Positions 1-12,350 of a stretch of DNA of 64,000 nt are shown in pieces (the stretch's first letter is position 1; every line of letters starts with the position of its first letter). Source of the stretch: Polytrichum commune (Eukaryota; Streptophyta; Polytrichopsida; Polytrichales; Polytrichaceae); assembly GCA_950295325.1 (NCBI GenBank), contig OX485804.1:28832001-28896000 (forward strand), read 5' to 3'. A program made the position numbers and the translations under genes. A model generated the notes under the pieces. That model saw only the letters and a program-made list of their open reading frames with translations, was not told the DNA's origin and did no database searches.

Positions 1-139
1 ATGCCATAAGGTATGACTGGACTATATGCTCAAATATGATACCAACCATTCTACATTCAATATTCAACATCACGTGGGGGGGGGGGGAGGAGGAGGGGAT
101 CTATATGAGCATTCAATGAGCAAGAGAATCAATTCACTT

Positions 140-204
140 TGACAATGAATAAGATATTCATACAAGCTCTGAAAATTATGAGGAAAGTGGCTAATTAACC
201 CTTA
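140..204 (+). repeat. Short dispersed repeat, also at 18270-18345
   Basis: The stretch around 'gatattcata' followed by 'agctctgaaaa' and 'aggaaag' recurs near 18270-18345 in the same orientation with moderate divergence. No coding potential is visible. It is probably the eroded edge of an interspersed element. Confidence 0.35.
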
Positions 205-400
205 TTTGGTCTAGTGTTTGGGAATACGTTTGGGCTTAAGAAGTCAAAATTCCCGTGTTTCCAAAGTTAGTCCGGTGACATGCATGTTTGTGATCTTTCG
301 TACGGTCTTTATTAATTCGACATATGTTCTATAGAATCCTCATAAATGATCAGCCAAATTTCTCTTGAAGTCTTTGAAACTCAACCGCTTATTTTCTCAC
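205..400 (-). repeat. AACCGG-family dispersed repeat, copy 1
   Basis: On the minus strand this matches the family seen better at 43440-43980: a segment ending in 'gagtttga', then 'aagacttca', then 'gaggatt', then 'aatcaata' or 'aattaata', then 'gatg..acatg'. It is the most diverged copy here and has lost most AACCGG motifs. No protein-coding frame is conserved between copies, so this is a non-coding repeat. Confidence 0.5.
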
Positions 401-1200
401 ACCCAATTGGTTCATGTGCAAGTTGATATGGTCTTTTGAAATTGGAGATCCCATTTTGGGACGATGGGGGGCTATTAAGTCACGTGGCATTTCTGGTATG
501 GAGGCTATAATAACAAAAGGGGAGCTTACGTCAGCGAAGGCCGGCGCGGCCTCCCTGAGGCTGCCACGTGGACCAGTAGAGTTTCGTATCCACCTGTCCC
601 ACCTCATCCCCTCGTCAGCCTCCTTCTGGAAGCCCGTTGGTGCCCGCTGCCCGGGGTTGGGCTGCCCGAGCGAATAGAAACGTGCGCCTTCACTTCCCCC
701 CCTTGCCCGCGCGGGGCAGGTCGGAGAGCCCACTCACTAATGAGCTTCTTAATAAACCACTCTTTTTAAAGAAAGTCAGTTCCTTCGGGCAGCCTAAAAA
801 GAAAAAGAAAAAGAAAAAGAAAACTAAAGTGCACGGGGCATCACACTCACATGAGTCATCACTCTTCCCAATAATAAGGGCTGATTCACATGGGCTCTCA
901 AGTCCCAAGTCCCACTCATGTTAGCAAGTCCCGATATGACTTTTAAGCCTCGAGAAACTATTAAAATATATGTTTCGTGTTCATTCAACTCATATCTTGT
1001 GTATTTTATGCCAAAAAGTTACACCAAACTCTTAACACAAGTTTCAAGCGTCGCCTCCAAAAAGTGTTGCCATGTTGGCATCCATGTCATACTTGGGACC
1101 TAGGACTTGGGACCCCCTGTGAAGTGGCAAGTCCCAAAGTTCCATGCTTTCAACGGTTGAGATTGCATGGATTAGACTTGGGACTTGAGATCATGTGTGA
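401..1200. other. Intergenic; no gene seen
   Basis: The 480-830 part is GC-richer than its surroundings, but its reading frames differ by strand and lack known motifs. An A-rich AAAAAG/AAAG run lies at 796-826. I find no RNA gene or recognisable element. Confidence 0.4.
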
Positions 1201-1219
1201 ACCGGCCCTAAGGATGCAC

Positions 1220-3100
1220 TCACTTGATATGTAAGGTATGTGGGTGTTATTTGGTTCATTTTTCATGTTCTTCAACTTCGACTGATTAGATGTACTCAAT
1301 TGAACTTGTGTTGCATTAGTATATCTATGATGAAGCATCAACATGATTCAGATTGAGATTTAGAGCTCCCTTGGTTTAGTTATATGGTTATTGGAGGTGC
1401 ATGTTTGTTGATTTCCTAGTTTGAATGAACATGTCTCCATGATTGTGTTCACTATTGAGTGTGGAGTAGTCATAGATCAAATTGTAAAGAAGTAATCTAG
1501 TTTCTTATGAACATGTGGCCTTTATGGTGTTTATTCTTTGATCCTCACCAAACCACGCACCAATCAAATACCAGGGTACGATTCAAAGAAGTAGATGGAT
1601 ACCTAACACCCGCATACCTTAGAGCATTTTGGCAAGCATTAGCCCAACTGAGATCCAATAGACATTAGGATGCAGACAAACATGTTTTTTTTAGGCAATT
1701 AGGGGTTAAGTATTTCCATGTTTGCAGATCTCATTAAATTTGAAGCAAAAGAAGGCTATTGAATTCGGAATTGCCTCATTTGGTTAGGAAATACAAATCA
1801 TGCAGTTCGTTGTTTCCAAGTTTCATGATCAGAGTTGAGATGCAATAGTTATAGGAGTCCAAGTGAAGATTTCTTTTCTTTTCTTTTCTATTTACCCTTT
1901 GTTGATCAAATGGGTCCTTTCATATTTGTTATAATTGAATCTATAAGGTATGCGAGTGTTATTGAGCTATTACACCTGACCGGACCCTTGCAATTTGCGT
2001 GGTGTGTGGTTAGGTAAGGATCAAAGAACAAACACCATAGAGACACATGTTCAAAAGAGATTGGATCATGTCTTTAAATTTTATTAACTACTCCACACTC
2101 AACAATGAACATAATTGAATAGAAAGAAAGAAGGGTGACTTCTTGAATGGGCATTATGGATCACCCATTTGAATATATTATGGCCTTCAATGGCTTAACC
2201 CCGAAGTTCCCATGGGATTTGGGAGAAGGCCAGGGGGTTAAGCCATCCCTCACACAATTGGGAGGGCACATGTATGCAATTAAGGAGTCAATAAACATTT
2301 GCACTTGCGATAACCATAACTAAATACAAAAAGTCCAAACTTCAATCCAATTTTCGCTAATGCTTCGACAAAGACTTGCTAATGCCACACATGTTTTGTT
2401 TTGTGTAAATTGAATCAGTAGAAAAACAAACCAAATAACATCTACATACCTTAAAGATTGATATGTTTTGAGCATGTAGTCCAATCTCATTGTAACACAT
2501 GTCTTCATGGTTTTCATTACAAACTTTGGTATGTGCCATTCAATCATAAGCGTCCAACTACGAAGAATGGCACAACATAAGGCCCGCATACTTATTTTGC
2601 CTTTGCAACTTGGGTGATATCACTATAGTTCTTCAAAGACGTTGATTGGGAATGAGGTTGTTAACCACATAGAATACTAATCATGCACACAAGTAGCGTA
2701 AGCATATGGTTTATGAGGTAATGCATCAACATGAGTGTCCTTTCACATGTAATATGATATTTGGGTGCTATTAAATTAAACTATCTTTTAATGTTCTATA
2801 TCTTCTCTGATTAGACTAATGTACCGGAACTTGTGTTGCATTACCACATAATTAACGAGGAATCGCAAATAAAAGTTGGACCACCCTTGATTCAATTATG
2901 ATACTCAAAAGTGCATGCATGACGATTCTTTAAATGATGTCCTTCACGTCATGTTGACCATTGAGTCTAGCGTGGTTCATAAATCTCAAGGACATGGTCC
3001 AATCTCTTGCAAGAAGGTGGACTTTTGTGTTTGTTCTTAGATCAACACATCAATTAAGTATAAGTGTCCGATTAAGAAAAGAGTCATGATTTAGGCCATC
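1220..3100. repeat. Cluster of about 340-bp repeats in direct and inverted orientation, with a foldback
   Basis: 1220-1560 and about 2750-3050 are diverged direct copies that share 'gaacttgtgttgcatta', 'ctgattaga' and 'attgagt'. 1430-1640 and 1945-2125 are inverted copies that share 'gaacatgtg', 'atggtgttt', 'ttctttgatcct' and 'cgcatacctta', so they could fold into a roughly 200-bp arm structure with a 300-bp loop. A further inverted fragment lies near 2445-2600. No coding frame is shared. This is probably a decayed non-autonomous transposon family. Confidence 0.5.
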
Positions 3101-3735
3101 ATATCTCACTTGTGGAATACACTAGAAACATTGCACAATATATCTACACATGGCTATTCCTTGCATAGAGTAACCCAACAAACCTATGCGAAATTCAAGA
3201 GTGCATCATGGAAATGTAAGTGACTTTGTGACTCTAATGACAATATTTAAAACAAAATTAACAAGTAATATATTTTCCGTTATGTGAAGAAGAATTAACA
3301 ACTTAAATCTTGAGAGAAAAACAATGAATTACAAACAATTGTAGACGGCACTCCATTTCATCTATAGAAGTGCCGGAATGTAGTTTCCAAACATGATTAA
3401 AGGGGACCATAATATCTTTACCACTTTGGCTATTTATAAGAGAATAACTATTATAGTATATATTTTAGATTAAGCAATCTTGTATTTTAAAGAAACCTCT
3501 TTTTTCCCCATAGGGTAAAAGATGACACATGGTATGAGTAATCATTGTCTTTTATTGGGATAGATAGCCTTCCACTACATTTGAAGTTCTTGTTGGATGA
3601 AGCAAAATGGATCTAAGATTAGTATGACTTTAAGAAGTTGGAGTGAGGAGCACTCGACAGGTCTAAAGATTGCTAGATGGAGTCGAAGTTATCCTTCTAG
3701 AAAGGTCCCGGGCTAGGTCACATCTTCATTTGGTT
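3101..3735. other. Intergenic, AT-rich; nothing recognised
   Basis: No open frame of note, RNA gene or clear repeat was seen. Confidence 0.35.
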
Positions 3736-3737
3736 GG

Positions 3738-3956
3738 GCCCCACCCCTCTGACGCCTCTTTCACCGCCCGGTCTTCCTACCCGCACCTGCGTGAGAACTC
3801 TTCCCCGTTGGGAACCAATGTGACAATACCCGGTCACTTAAGCAATTAAGCTCCTTTGGCATGCGAAGGGGTATTATCACATTGGTTCCCAACGAGGAAG
3901 AGTCCCCATGCATGTGTGGGCAGGAAGACCAGGCAATGAAGGAGGTGTGGGAAGGA
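3738..3956. repeat. Long imperfect inverted repeat (hairpin)
   Basis: The left arm (about 3740-3831) and right arm (about 3870-3956) are reverse complements over roughly 75-90 bp. The shared blocks include 'ttgggaaccaatgtga' against its complement in 'tcacattggttccca', 'ggtcttcct' against 'aggaagacc', and 'ctcttcc' against 'ggaagag'. The loop is about 38 nt. It could be a small foldback MITE or the template of a long hairpin RNA. No target duplication was found at the ends. Confidence 0.6.
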
Positions 3957-4850
3957 CATGGCCTGGTTAAATGAAGACGTGATCTAGCCCAGGGCTTCAA
4001 AAAAGTAAGGACATCTAACATAATTGTGTCAAACACAAAAATCAAGCGAAGCACTACCTCACCAAGTTACGATGAGCAACCATTAACTATCATTTCTTCA
4101 AGCATGGTCATTTTGTGTGTGTCATGTAACCTAAACCCATTTGCTCACATATATTGGTTTCTCTTCGCCATCCCATGCCCAAAATTTAAATGTTGAAGTT
4201 GGGCAAGGGCTAGTATTTATAAAATGGTGTCGGGCCCAAACTTTATTTTTAGCCCACATATGCTCTCATGCTAAGTTATGTAGTTATCGATGGGAACAAT
4301 GAGTCTTTTGGATTAGAATGGCCAAAGTCCCACTCCACATACAACAACTATAGTATCCAACGGTAGTCTATGCAATCAACGATGTAAATGACATCATCGC
4401 CATCAACTCATAGACATTGTAGATTTTGAGAAACCCAAATGACATCATAGGACACCTTCGTACTCAATCCCTCGTTTGGATTTTATCTTGAAAATAGTGT
4501 AGTGAAATTGTATTTTAGGCTTGTGGGTGGCAACAACCACTTGATGAAGATAGAAACACCATGGACTTTTGGAAACATGGAGCGAGTTACACTTCACATG
4601 CAATGATGATACACCATGTGTGGGTGGAACTAGGCGTATATGGGTTGTTTTTAATCAAGTAGTGGGTTTTGAGACATCCTCAAAAGATTGTTGAAAATCA
4701 AGAGAATTTGTAAACCGAGTTTGAATAATATGTTGAGAATTGATCTAGTAACAACAAGTATCCCAGAACACTAGTAAATTATATGAACTCAAACAAAACC
4801 TGATATATGAGTACACGTAAAATACTAGTTGAGAATTCCAACTTTGTCTT
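3957..4850. other. Intergenic; nothing recognised
   Basis: AT-rich sequence with no supported gene, RNA or repeat. Confidence 0.35.
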
Positions 4851-4859
4851 CAAAATAAT

Positions 4860-6120
4860 TCACAATCTACTGATGCACATCATGTCCCGAATTTCAATGT
4901 CCTCGAATATTGTGAGAAAGCACGTGCTCGAACTTTTGAATGTTCCGTACACAATCATTATACAATTGTAGCTTTCAAAACTACAAATATTAGAGATTTT
5001 TTTTGTCAAATCGACTTGCACGTATGGTAATACTCGACAATAATGAACACAAATAGTGATGTAGGTAGCTTCATCACTGATATCTTCCACCTTGTAAATC
5101 CCACTTACATGACATCATAAGTTCCTTCACATGAAAAAAAAGGAACAATCCTTTCCAACCCATTTGGAAAAAAAAAGAAGTGCTCAAATGTTCAAAAGGG
5201 TGGTCGTTTGCCCGCCCGCCCAAAAAATAAACACAATGTGAACCTTGAAAAATTGAGCAAGTCACACTTTGCACTTTGACAATGTTGTACAAACTACTTA
5301 TCTATCTATCTATCTATCTATATATATATATATCAACCGCCAATAAACTACTTACACAATTGGTGATGTAAGTAACATCATCACCCCCCCTTGGATCCCT
5401 TGGCAAAATTATTCCAATGACATCACAATGTCCATCCCTCGGGCTACATGATGAATGACCCTATTTATAGCACGTTTGGGAAAAAGCAAAAACAACGGAA
5501 AAAGGTCGTCAAAGTTTTAGGCGGTTGCCCGGTTGCCCGTGGAAAAAAAAGACATACCGTGACTCTCGAAATTTTGAGCGAGCCATGCACACTCCGCACC
5601 TCAATAGTGTTGGGCATAGTACTTTACATATACCCGCATGCAATAAACTTACACAATTAGTGATGCAACATACTCACGTCATCACTCCCCCTTTTATCAC
5701 CATGTGACATCATAGGTTCTCTCACCCCCCTAAGATCCTTCACCCAAACACCACAAACGGCTCATAAAAGAACGTCCGTTCTTGAACCCATTTCAGGAAA
5801 GAAAAGAAAAGGTTCCAAAAAGACGAAAGTAAATATAAACGATTCCTCAAGAAAGTTTTAGGTGCCCGCCCGCCCGCCCATCTGCCCGTGGTTCAACCTC
5901 CCTCCCCTCCCCTCCCCTTCCCTTCCCTTCCCTCCCTTCCCGCCCACCCACCAATGGGAAAGAGGATGCATCGAGACTCCCGAAATGTCATTGAGCGAGT
6001 CACACTCCGCACCTTCCTTAATAGCGTGGTACATGCTTTACTCCCAAACTCTCTACCGCCGTTAATGGCCCCCGCCCCCCACTAACCTACTTACAAATAT
6101 CACGACATCACCTTCCCTCT
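4860..6120. repeat. Degenerate tandem array, about 4 units of 250-380 bp
   Basis: A pattern recurs at about 4870-5110, 5130-5420, 5470-5720 and 5840-6115: a 'gcccgcccg'-like block, then 'cgaaa..ttgagcgag', then 'cacactccgcacct' or its variant, then an 'aatagtg' block, then 'cttacacaattagtgatg' or its variant, then 'acatcat.acc' and 'tgacatcat'. The units are strongly diverged and lack a common open frame. The array ends just before the GC-rich upstream region of the TGA gene. Confidence 0.55.
5301..5334. repeat. (CTAT)n(TA)n microsatellite
   Basis: Consecutive CTAT units pass into TA dinucleotides. The run lies within the degenerate tandem array. Confidence 0.9.
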
Positions 6121-6784
6121 ATGTGGCTCAAAAACACTTGGCCAAACAATCCCCCACGCCACCCTTAAACTACAATAAACCGCCCGAAAAAGGAAACCCT
6201 TCCTCCTCCACCAGATTCATTCGCAAAGAAGGACGGGCCCGGGGCCGAGGGCAGGGCAGGGCCGGGCCGGGCCGAAAAAACGACCCCCCCTGCCCCACCA
6301 CTGAGGGATGGATTCACAGGTCCGGGCAGTGGGGGCAGCTTCAGAAAACGAACCAAGCCCTTGGCGCCCCCACTGTGCTGGTTGGTAGATCCGGGCCGGG
6401 GGGTGGGGGCAGCGCCGAAAAAATGATCCTCCCCCGCCACGGGCCGCTGGGTTGATTCGGGAAACGGGCAGGGTGCAAAAAGGGGGTTGGGAGCCCAGGG
6501 GTGGTAGATCCGGGCAGGGCAGTAGGCGGAAAGAGGGAATTTTCCCGGGCACGGCCCACCACTCGACGTTGGCTGAATGGGAGGTTCGGGCAGGGGCAGG
6601 GGCAGGGGGGGTCAACCGAGGGTGGGGTTTGACTGTCCGAGGGGGAGAGGGCTGGCTGGGGAGCCTGCGATGCTTCCCGCACACCCTCGTCATCGATGCG
6701 AGAGGGTCGGAGGGGGAGGGCAAAGTAGCAAGCAGGCAGGCAAGGCAAGGCTACCTCCGATTCTCGAATGGAGGAGCCACTATT

Positions 6785-6838
6785 ATCACCATCATCATCA
6801 TCGTCGTCGTCGTCATCGTCGTCATCATCATCATCGAC
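6785..6838. repeat. (ATC/GTC)n trinucleotide repeat
   Basis: An interrupted run of ATC and GTC triplets upstream of the TGA gene. It would encode only homopolymer-like peptides in any frame. Confidence 0.85.
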
Positions 6839-7945
6839 ACCATTGACAGCCGCGGCATCAGCATCAACGCCGCGCCCGCGCACCGTCTCCATCAGGTCAC
6901 ACATCTCGCTGCTGCAGCAGCAGCGGCAACAAACAGGGGAGCAGCGGCGTCCCGCTCGGTGGCTTGCCGATGCACACAAGACAAACAGGTGCAGGAGCGT
7001 GTGGGAGGCAGGAGTGGTGGCGTCACGCGACGAACTAAATCGGTGCCACGGGGCCGGGGTCAGCGAGGGATTCCGTGGTGGTCACCAGCTTTAGGGAGGG
7101 CGGGGGAGGGGAGGGGAGGGGAGAAGGGGGGGGGGGGGGGACATCTGGGAGACAGGGTAAAGGAGGAGGAGGAGTGACGAACAGGGGGTGCGTCACAGAG
7201 GAGCGGGAGGAGGGAACGGCGCGCAGCGGGCTAGTAGGATGATGGAAGAAGAGTCCAGGGTGAAGAAGCGGTAGGGGGAGGGGGCCGAGGATGGCGATTA
7301 GGGGAGGGGAGCGGGGAACAGGGAACTTGCTGCTTCGCCAGGGCCACCGGGGTCCCGGCGGCGTGCTGTGCAGAAGAAGGAGAATCTGACCTCGGAAGAG
7401 CACTTCATGTACTGTCTTAGCTCCCTCGTCTGCTCTGCTTTAGTGCTCCATCCTCACCTTTGCACCGGACTAAACTACTGACTGACTGGACTGGACTGGA
7501 TAGGGAAAGTGCAGGGGAGGGGGGGCAAGGGTGCGAGATTTTTCTCTTTTATTTTTCTATCTCTTGCTTGGCCGGGTGACGATGTGGCTGCGACTAAATT
7601 TGGGACTGGTATTCTTTTGTAACCCTGAATGTGTTCCATTGTTAGGAGTAGTAGCAATAGGAGTAGCACAGTGAGTGCGAGGGACTGAAGCTCCTGCTGC
7701 TGCTGCGCCGATAGTGTCAACGCTCTCGTGATGGCGTCGTGATTCCTTGTAGAAAGACATTGTTGACATTCTTCTTCGTTGACATCAAGCTATGCAGATG
7801 CGGCGGCGGTATTATACTCTGCGTGTCTTCTTAGCAGCAGCAGCAGCTGCTCTTTTTAGTCTTGCCCCCCCTCCCTTGCAGGAAAAGGTGGTGCAATCAT
7901 CAGCTGAATGCTGTTGTATTGTCGACCTGGCTATGGCCTGGCCCT

Positions 7946-7969
7946 CTACTACTACTACTACTACTACTG
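7946..7969. repeat. (TAC)n microsatellite
   Basis: Eight consecutive TAC triplets within the presumed 5' leader region of the TGA gene. Confidence 0.85.
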
Positions 7970-9192
7970 CGTTTATTCGTCCGGGATAACAGTTTTCTGC
8001 ACTTGATGGGAAGATCTCAAGTTCCTGCTATGATAATTTCTAGGTCTTTCAGAGCTGAATACAGCATTATATCGAGCGTTTCGATGCCTACTCGACGTTT
8101 ATGAAGTAAGGGGTTGTCTGGGAGGGAGGAGAGTGTACCGAGCTTTGGAAATTCCATTCAAACGATCCTATTATTATGACGATGAAGGCGAAGAGTATTT
8201 CCGTATTTGATGGTGATGCACAGTCAACCTGCTCTCGGCTTGTGTAAACCGGGCGGTTATACTCTCCCCCTGGCGGAAGGACAGTATAAGTAAGGCTGAA
8301 TCTTTTACCTGGAGTTTCCTTCCTGCCCACGTTCGAGAGGCTGTATTTCATCGAAATGGCAAAATTTGAAGTCGGATGTTACAACTGTTTGGGCTCAAGG
8401 GAGCATGAAGAGGGACCTATGAATCCTGTGTTCTAGTGCTCGAGCTATTTTATTAACAGTCTTTTGACAGAAATGTGTTCTCGATGACTTCTTTTGAGCC
8501 CCACTTCTTATACTAATTGGCCGGAATTCGTTTTCCTTGTTCACTTTGAACAGTGAACTCGAAAATTCTCCATGATTTTCTTACGAGAGTTAACCGATTG
8601 TTCTCTGAGATTGTGCATTTTTTCCATACTTATTCTGGTCAGTTGTCAAGGTCGAAACCACTTGATACGTCTCCTTCGCTCATATCATTTTTACTGGCAC
8701 CCTCTAGACTGGGGCTGGCTGAGTTTGTAATGTTAGCGATGCTCTACATAACTTAATTTAATTACTAGCGTCCTTGGACAGATAGCTGTTGTGAAGAGTG
8801 GATGCTCCTTAGGAATAAGGGGATCTATTTAACTTCAATTATCTTCAAATCCTGAGCACGTCAACTTTTGCGGCTAAGATTTTTGAACGTCTGTGGGCAC
8901 TTGGAAGTCCTATTTGAATTTTGAAGAACTATTAACAAACTGCTGCGCAGTATCCCCTGACCAGGATCTGTTGGGACAGGTGCCACCTAGCTGGGGCGTT
9001 TTGGGTATTCATTATTTCAATATTTTCAGCTTCAATATGAAAATTTTACACCTTTTGGCTGGAAAGGAAACCAATGTCTGCTGGGTGTTGTTTGTTTCAG
9101 GCGACTACTGCTCTCAAAACACACCTTTCAGTCATTAATTGTAGGCGTTTAGAAAAAGAAGCCATTAGCATCAGCCTTGAAGATACCTTGCA

Positions 9193-11907
9193 ATGGGGGA
9201 CAACAGCCCAAGGACGGATACATCTACAGACATGGATGGTGACGCTAAGGTAGGATGTTTTTTGACAGCCCTGGAAAGTGTATGGGTGTAACTTCTTTAT
9301 TTCCTCATTTGCTGAGGCGTGTGTTTGTTATTTGGACAACTCAACATAGAGTTTGACTTCCACTGTATTGTGGCTCAGGATTGTATGTGGTCATTTTTAT
9401 GAGGCATTGGGTGCACGTCTCATGCTGAAACTGTCCTATTTTGCAGGAAGATGGGCACCATGGGACTACTGGAGGTTCTAATATTTCTGATCATGAGGCA
9501 ACAAAGAATGGTGACACAAAGGTATGCGCGGTCCAAGGATAACCATTGTGTTGGCTTCGAACATGCTTTTCATGAAACAATCTGTTTACTTGCTACTCTT
9601 TCCATATCAGTATTTAGACCACAGAGTGTTCTTCTATATTTGAGTATGGAACAATTCCTGAGGAGGTTTCCTCATGTATCTTGCAGGCACTCAGAAGACT
9701 AGCACAAAACCGTGAAGCAGCTCGGAAGAGCAGACTAAGGAAAAAGGTAAGGGGATTATAGGTCATGGAGTTGTTTTTTGTTCTCAAGCTGTGTATTGTT
9801 AACAACCATAGTTTATTGTGTAATTGCAAAATAAGCAAGGTTAAGCTATGATAACTGGAACTGATGGTTTGTGATTCTGTGATGCAGGCATATGTTCAGC
9901 AGCTGGAATCAAGTAGAATAAAGCTTAACCAACTTGAGCAAGAGCTTCAAAGGGCCCGGCAACAGGTTTGTCCTTAAACCTACAAGGTTCTTCATAGTGC
10001 CTGAGCAACATACCTTACATTAGAAAGGGAACTTATCCCTGCAGAGAACAATTTAGACTACATCTACAATGAAGTTGAGCAGAAACTCATATGTAAATTA
10101 TTTCCGGTTATTTAATTTAGATGATGGTAGCAGTAGAGACGTACAGTATGACTGGGTTGTTTTTACTGGAGTCGATCCTCAGTTGATTCGTGATGTTATA
10201 TACTCGTGCACAGATTTTTCCAATCCATTTGATATCTTCTAACTACTCTATGTAACTATATCTTCTTTTATTCATATAGTCCATGAATTAATTAGATGTG
10301 GTTGAAATCATAGCAGGGACTTTACTTGGGCCCTGGGTCCTACAGTGGGGACCAAAATTCTCATCCTGGCGGAGGCGCGGTAGGAACCAATGCAGGTAAT
10401 TCTGGTATGTTAGAACCCTTTCATAGTATTTTTTCATATTTGTTCATCCTGTTCCACCCTCCTGTGAGTGGAGACAATTCCATCGTTGTAATACCAGTAG
10501 TTCTACACTAGAAGAGAAAATGATGTCCTATGGACTTTAGTGCTGGTGACTTTCACCTCTTCTAGAGGATGTGGCTCTACTATTCTCCACTATACTGTTG
10601 CAGTGGGAAGTTGTTCATTGTGCTTGTGTAGATGGTACCTGTCAATACCCAAATACATGCACTTCATGGACCTAGTGCTTTGCCTACATGCTGTTTGGTA
10701 CAATGTCAATGTCTGAAGAGTTTCTTTAGTTAGTGCAGCTTATTTACCATATTTCCAAGTATTTGCTTTGTTGTCTTCTGTCAGTTGCTTAATTGGAAGC
10801 AATAATATGGGTGAGCAGGAGCTGCAGCATTTGACATGGAGTATGGAAGATGGGTGGAAGAACAGCATCGGCAGATGAGTGAGCTCCGAGCTGCTTTGCA
10901 GGCGCATGTAGCTGACAATGAGTTGCGATTGCTTGTGGATGGGGGTATGGCGCACTATGATGATTTGTTCCGGCTGAAGTCTATTGCAGCAAAAGCTGAT
11001 GTATTCCACCTTGTTTCTGGCATGTGGAAGACCCCTGCTGAACGTTGCTTCATGTGGATGGGTGGCTTCCGACCATCAGAACTACTGAAGGTGCCTACAA
11101 TGCCATATGTTACATGTCTCTCATTTTTGGATGCTTGCTTTTCATGTAACGTTGCTTAGAAGATTCAGGCTTGCTGTCATTTTACTCCACAATGTATACA
11201 TTTAGATGATGCAGGAGCAGCTTCAAGCTCCAATGAAGCTCTACTTCTGTCTTTCATTAATTGATGCTCTGAGGTTGTTGGTAATGCTGCAGATTTTAAT
11301 GCCTCAAATAGAGCCTTTGACAGAGCAGCAGATGTTAAACATTTGTAACCTGCAACAATCTTCACAGCAAGCTGAGGACGCTCTTTCTCAAGGAATGGAA
11401 GCTCTGCAGGGAGCTCTTGCTGAAGTACTATCTGGTGGCTCTTTTGGTCCATCGCCAAATGTGGCTAATTATATGGGCCAGATGGCCATGGCCATGGGTA
11501 AATTGGCTACACTGGAGAATTTTGTGCGCCAGGTAACCTTGACTCACTCATAAGCAAGTAGTTTTCCTAACTCATAAGCAAGTAGTTTTTCCTAGGTTGC
11601 ATTCATATGTTTGAAAGGCGCGAACAATGGTCTAGGCCATGGTTAGCGCATGACAGAAAATGATCTGTGTTTTCTGCATAAATGAATTAAACCATGATGT
11701 TCTTAAGTGTCTACTCTTGTCATTCCCACAAGTTTACATACTGTGACTTCATCTTGGCAGGCTGACAATCTCCGGCAACAAACGCTACAGCAGATGCATC
11801 GGATTTTGACCACACGGCAAGCAGCTCGTGGCCTTCTTGCGATGGGTGATTATTTTGCCCGCCTTCGAGCACTGAGCTCTCTTTGGTCTGCCCGCCCTCG
11901 TGAGTAG
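9193..11907 (+). CDS. TGA: TGA-family bZIP transcription factor (clade II/TGA2-like)
   Basis: Coding exons are 9193-9249, 9447-9521, 9687-9746, 9888-9965, 10317-10395, 10819-11090, 11293-11532 and 11761-11907. All introns are GT-AG, the phases agree, and the sum is 1008 nt or 335 aa. The N-terminus has the SPRTDTSTD motif of TGA2/5/6-like proteins. The bZIP basic region lies at residues 45-64 with NREAARKSR (N52-x7-R60), followed by a short zipper at about 65-90. A DOG1 domain spans about 118-325, with the family blocks VDGGMAHYDDLF, SGMWKTPAERCF, QQAEDALSQGMEAL and NYMGQMAMAMGKL, and the protein ends ALSSLW-ARPRE. Known role of the family: nuclear factors that bind TGACG elements and interact with NPR1-like coactivators in defence and detoxification. 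The start was chosen because ATG9193 opens the conserved N-terminal motif. Nothing is missing, so the gene appears intact. Its length fits clade II proteins (about 330 aa). Confidence 0.95.
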
Positions 11908-12350
11908 AAATATAGTGAGCGTGCCTGGCTTTTGTAGAGGTCCTTGACACAGGTGTGGCAGCCACAGCAGTGAACAATCCAGATCAACTACCCAGCTCTG
12001 ATTGCACAAAGTCTGGTGCGATTTCATCTCAGACAAGCTCTAGTGATGAAGGGTTGCGAGGGTGGACGTGTATTGCTACAAGGACCAGTCGCAGCATCGG
12101 GGTGTTGGGGGCAACACAATGTGGCTACGCTACTCAAAAATGGGCTTCAAGGGAGAGAGCAGCTTACTAAAAGGGAACGAGAAGAGTTACAAAGACGCAG
12201 GGCAATCTGCTCCTTACTCGTACAATGTACTCCTTGAATCAACCAGATCAGGATAGATTGCTGCGTCAAATGAACACCCCTTTTTACCGGGTGCTCTAAT
12301 GAACCGACCTCTGTACAACTTATTTATTATTAGGTCCATGTATCAGCTCA
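11908..12350 (+). other. Probable 3' UTR of the TGA gene
   Basis: The sequence directly follows the TAG stop. It is mid-GC like the exons and carries no conserved frame. The end cannot be placed; no strong poly(A) signal stands out. Confidence 0.4.

Larger units (their letters stand above)
6160..9192 (+). promoter_or_regulatory. GC-rich upstream and 5' leader region of the TGA bZIP gene
   Basis: GC content rises sharply from about 6160 to 7700 and then falls towards the ATG at 9193. The region is rich in low-complexity runs: GGGCAGG/GGGCCGGG blocks with diverged internal repeats ('agatccgggc' near 6390 and 6507), (ATC/GTC)n at 6785-6838, CAG/CTG runs near 6910 and 7695, a G14 run near 7127-7140, and (TAC)n at 7946-7969. 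The long frames across 6217-7177 exist on both strands and are compositional. The region most plausibly contains the promoter and 5' UTR of the gene, possibly with a 5' UTR intron. I cannot locate the transcription start from sequence alone. Confidence 0.45.

Noticed and set aside
6217-7403. Long overlapping open frames (up to 241 codons) on both strands
   Set aside because: They follow from extreme GC content and trinucleotide runs (poly-Asp, poly-Ile/Val, poly-Pro). No domain is visible, and frames of similar length occur on both strands.
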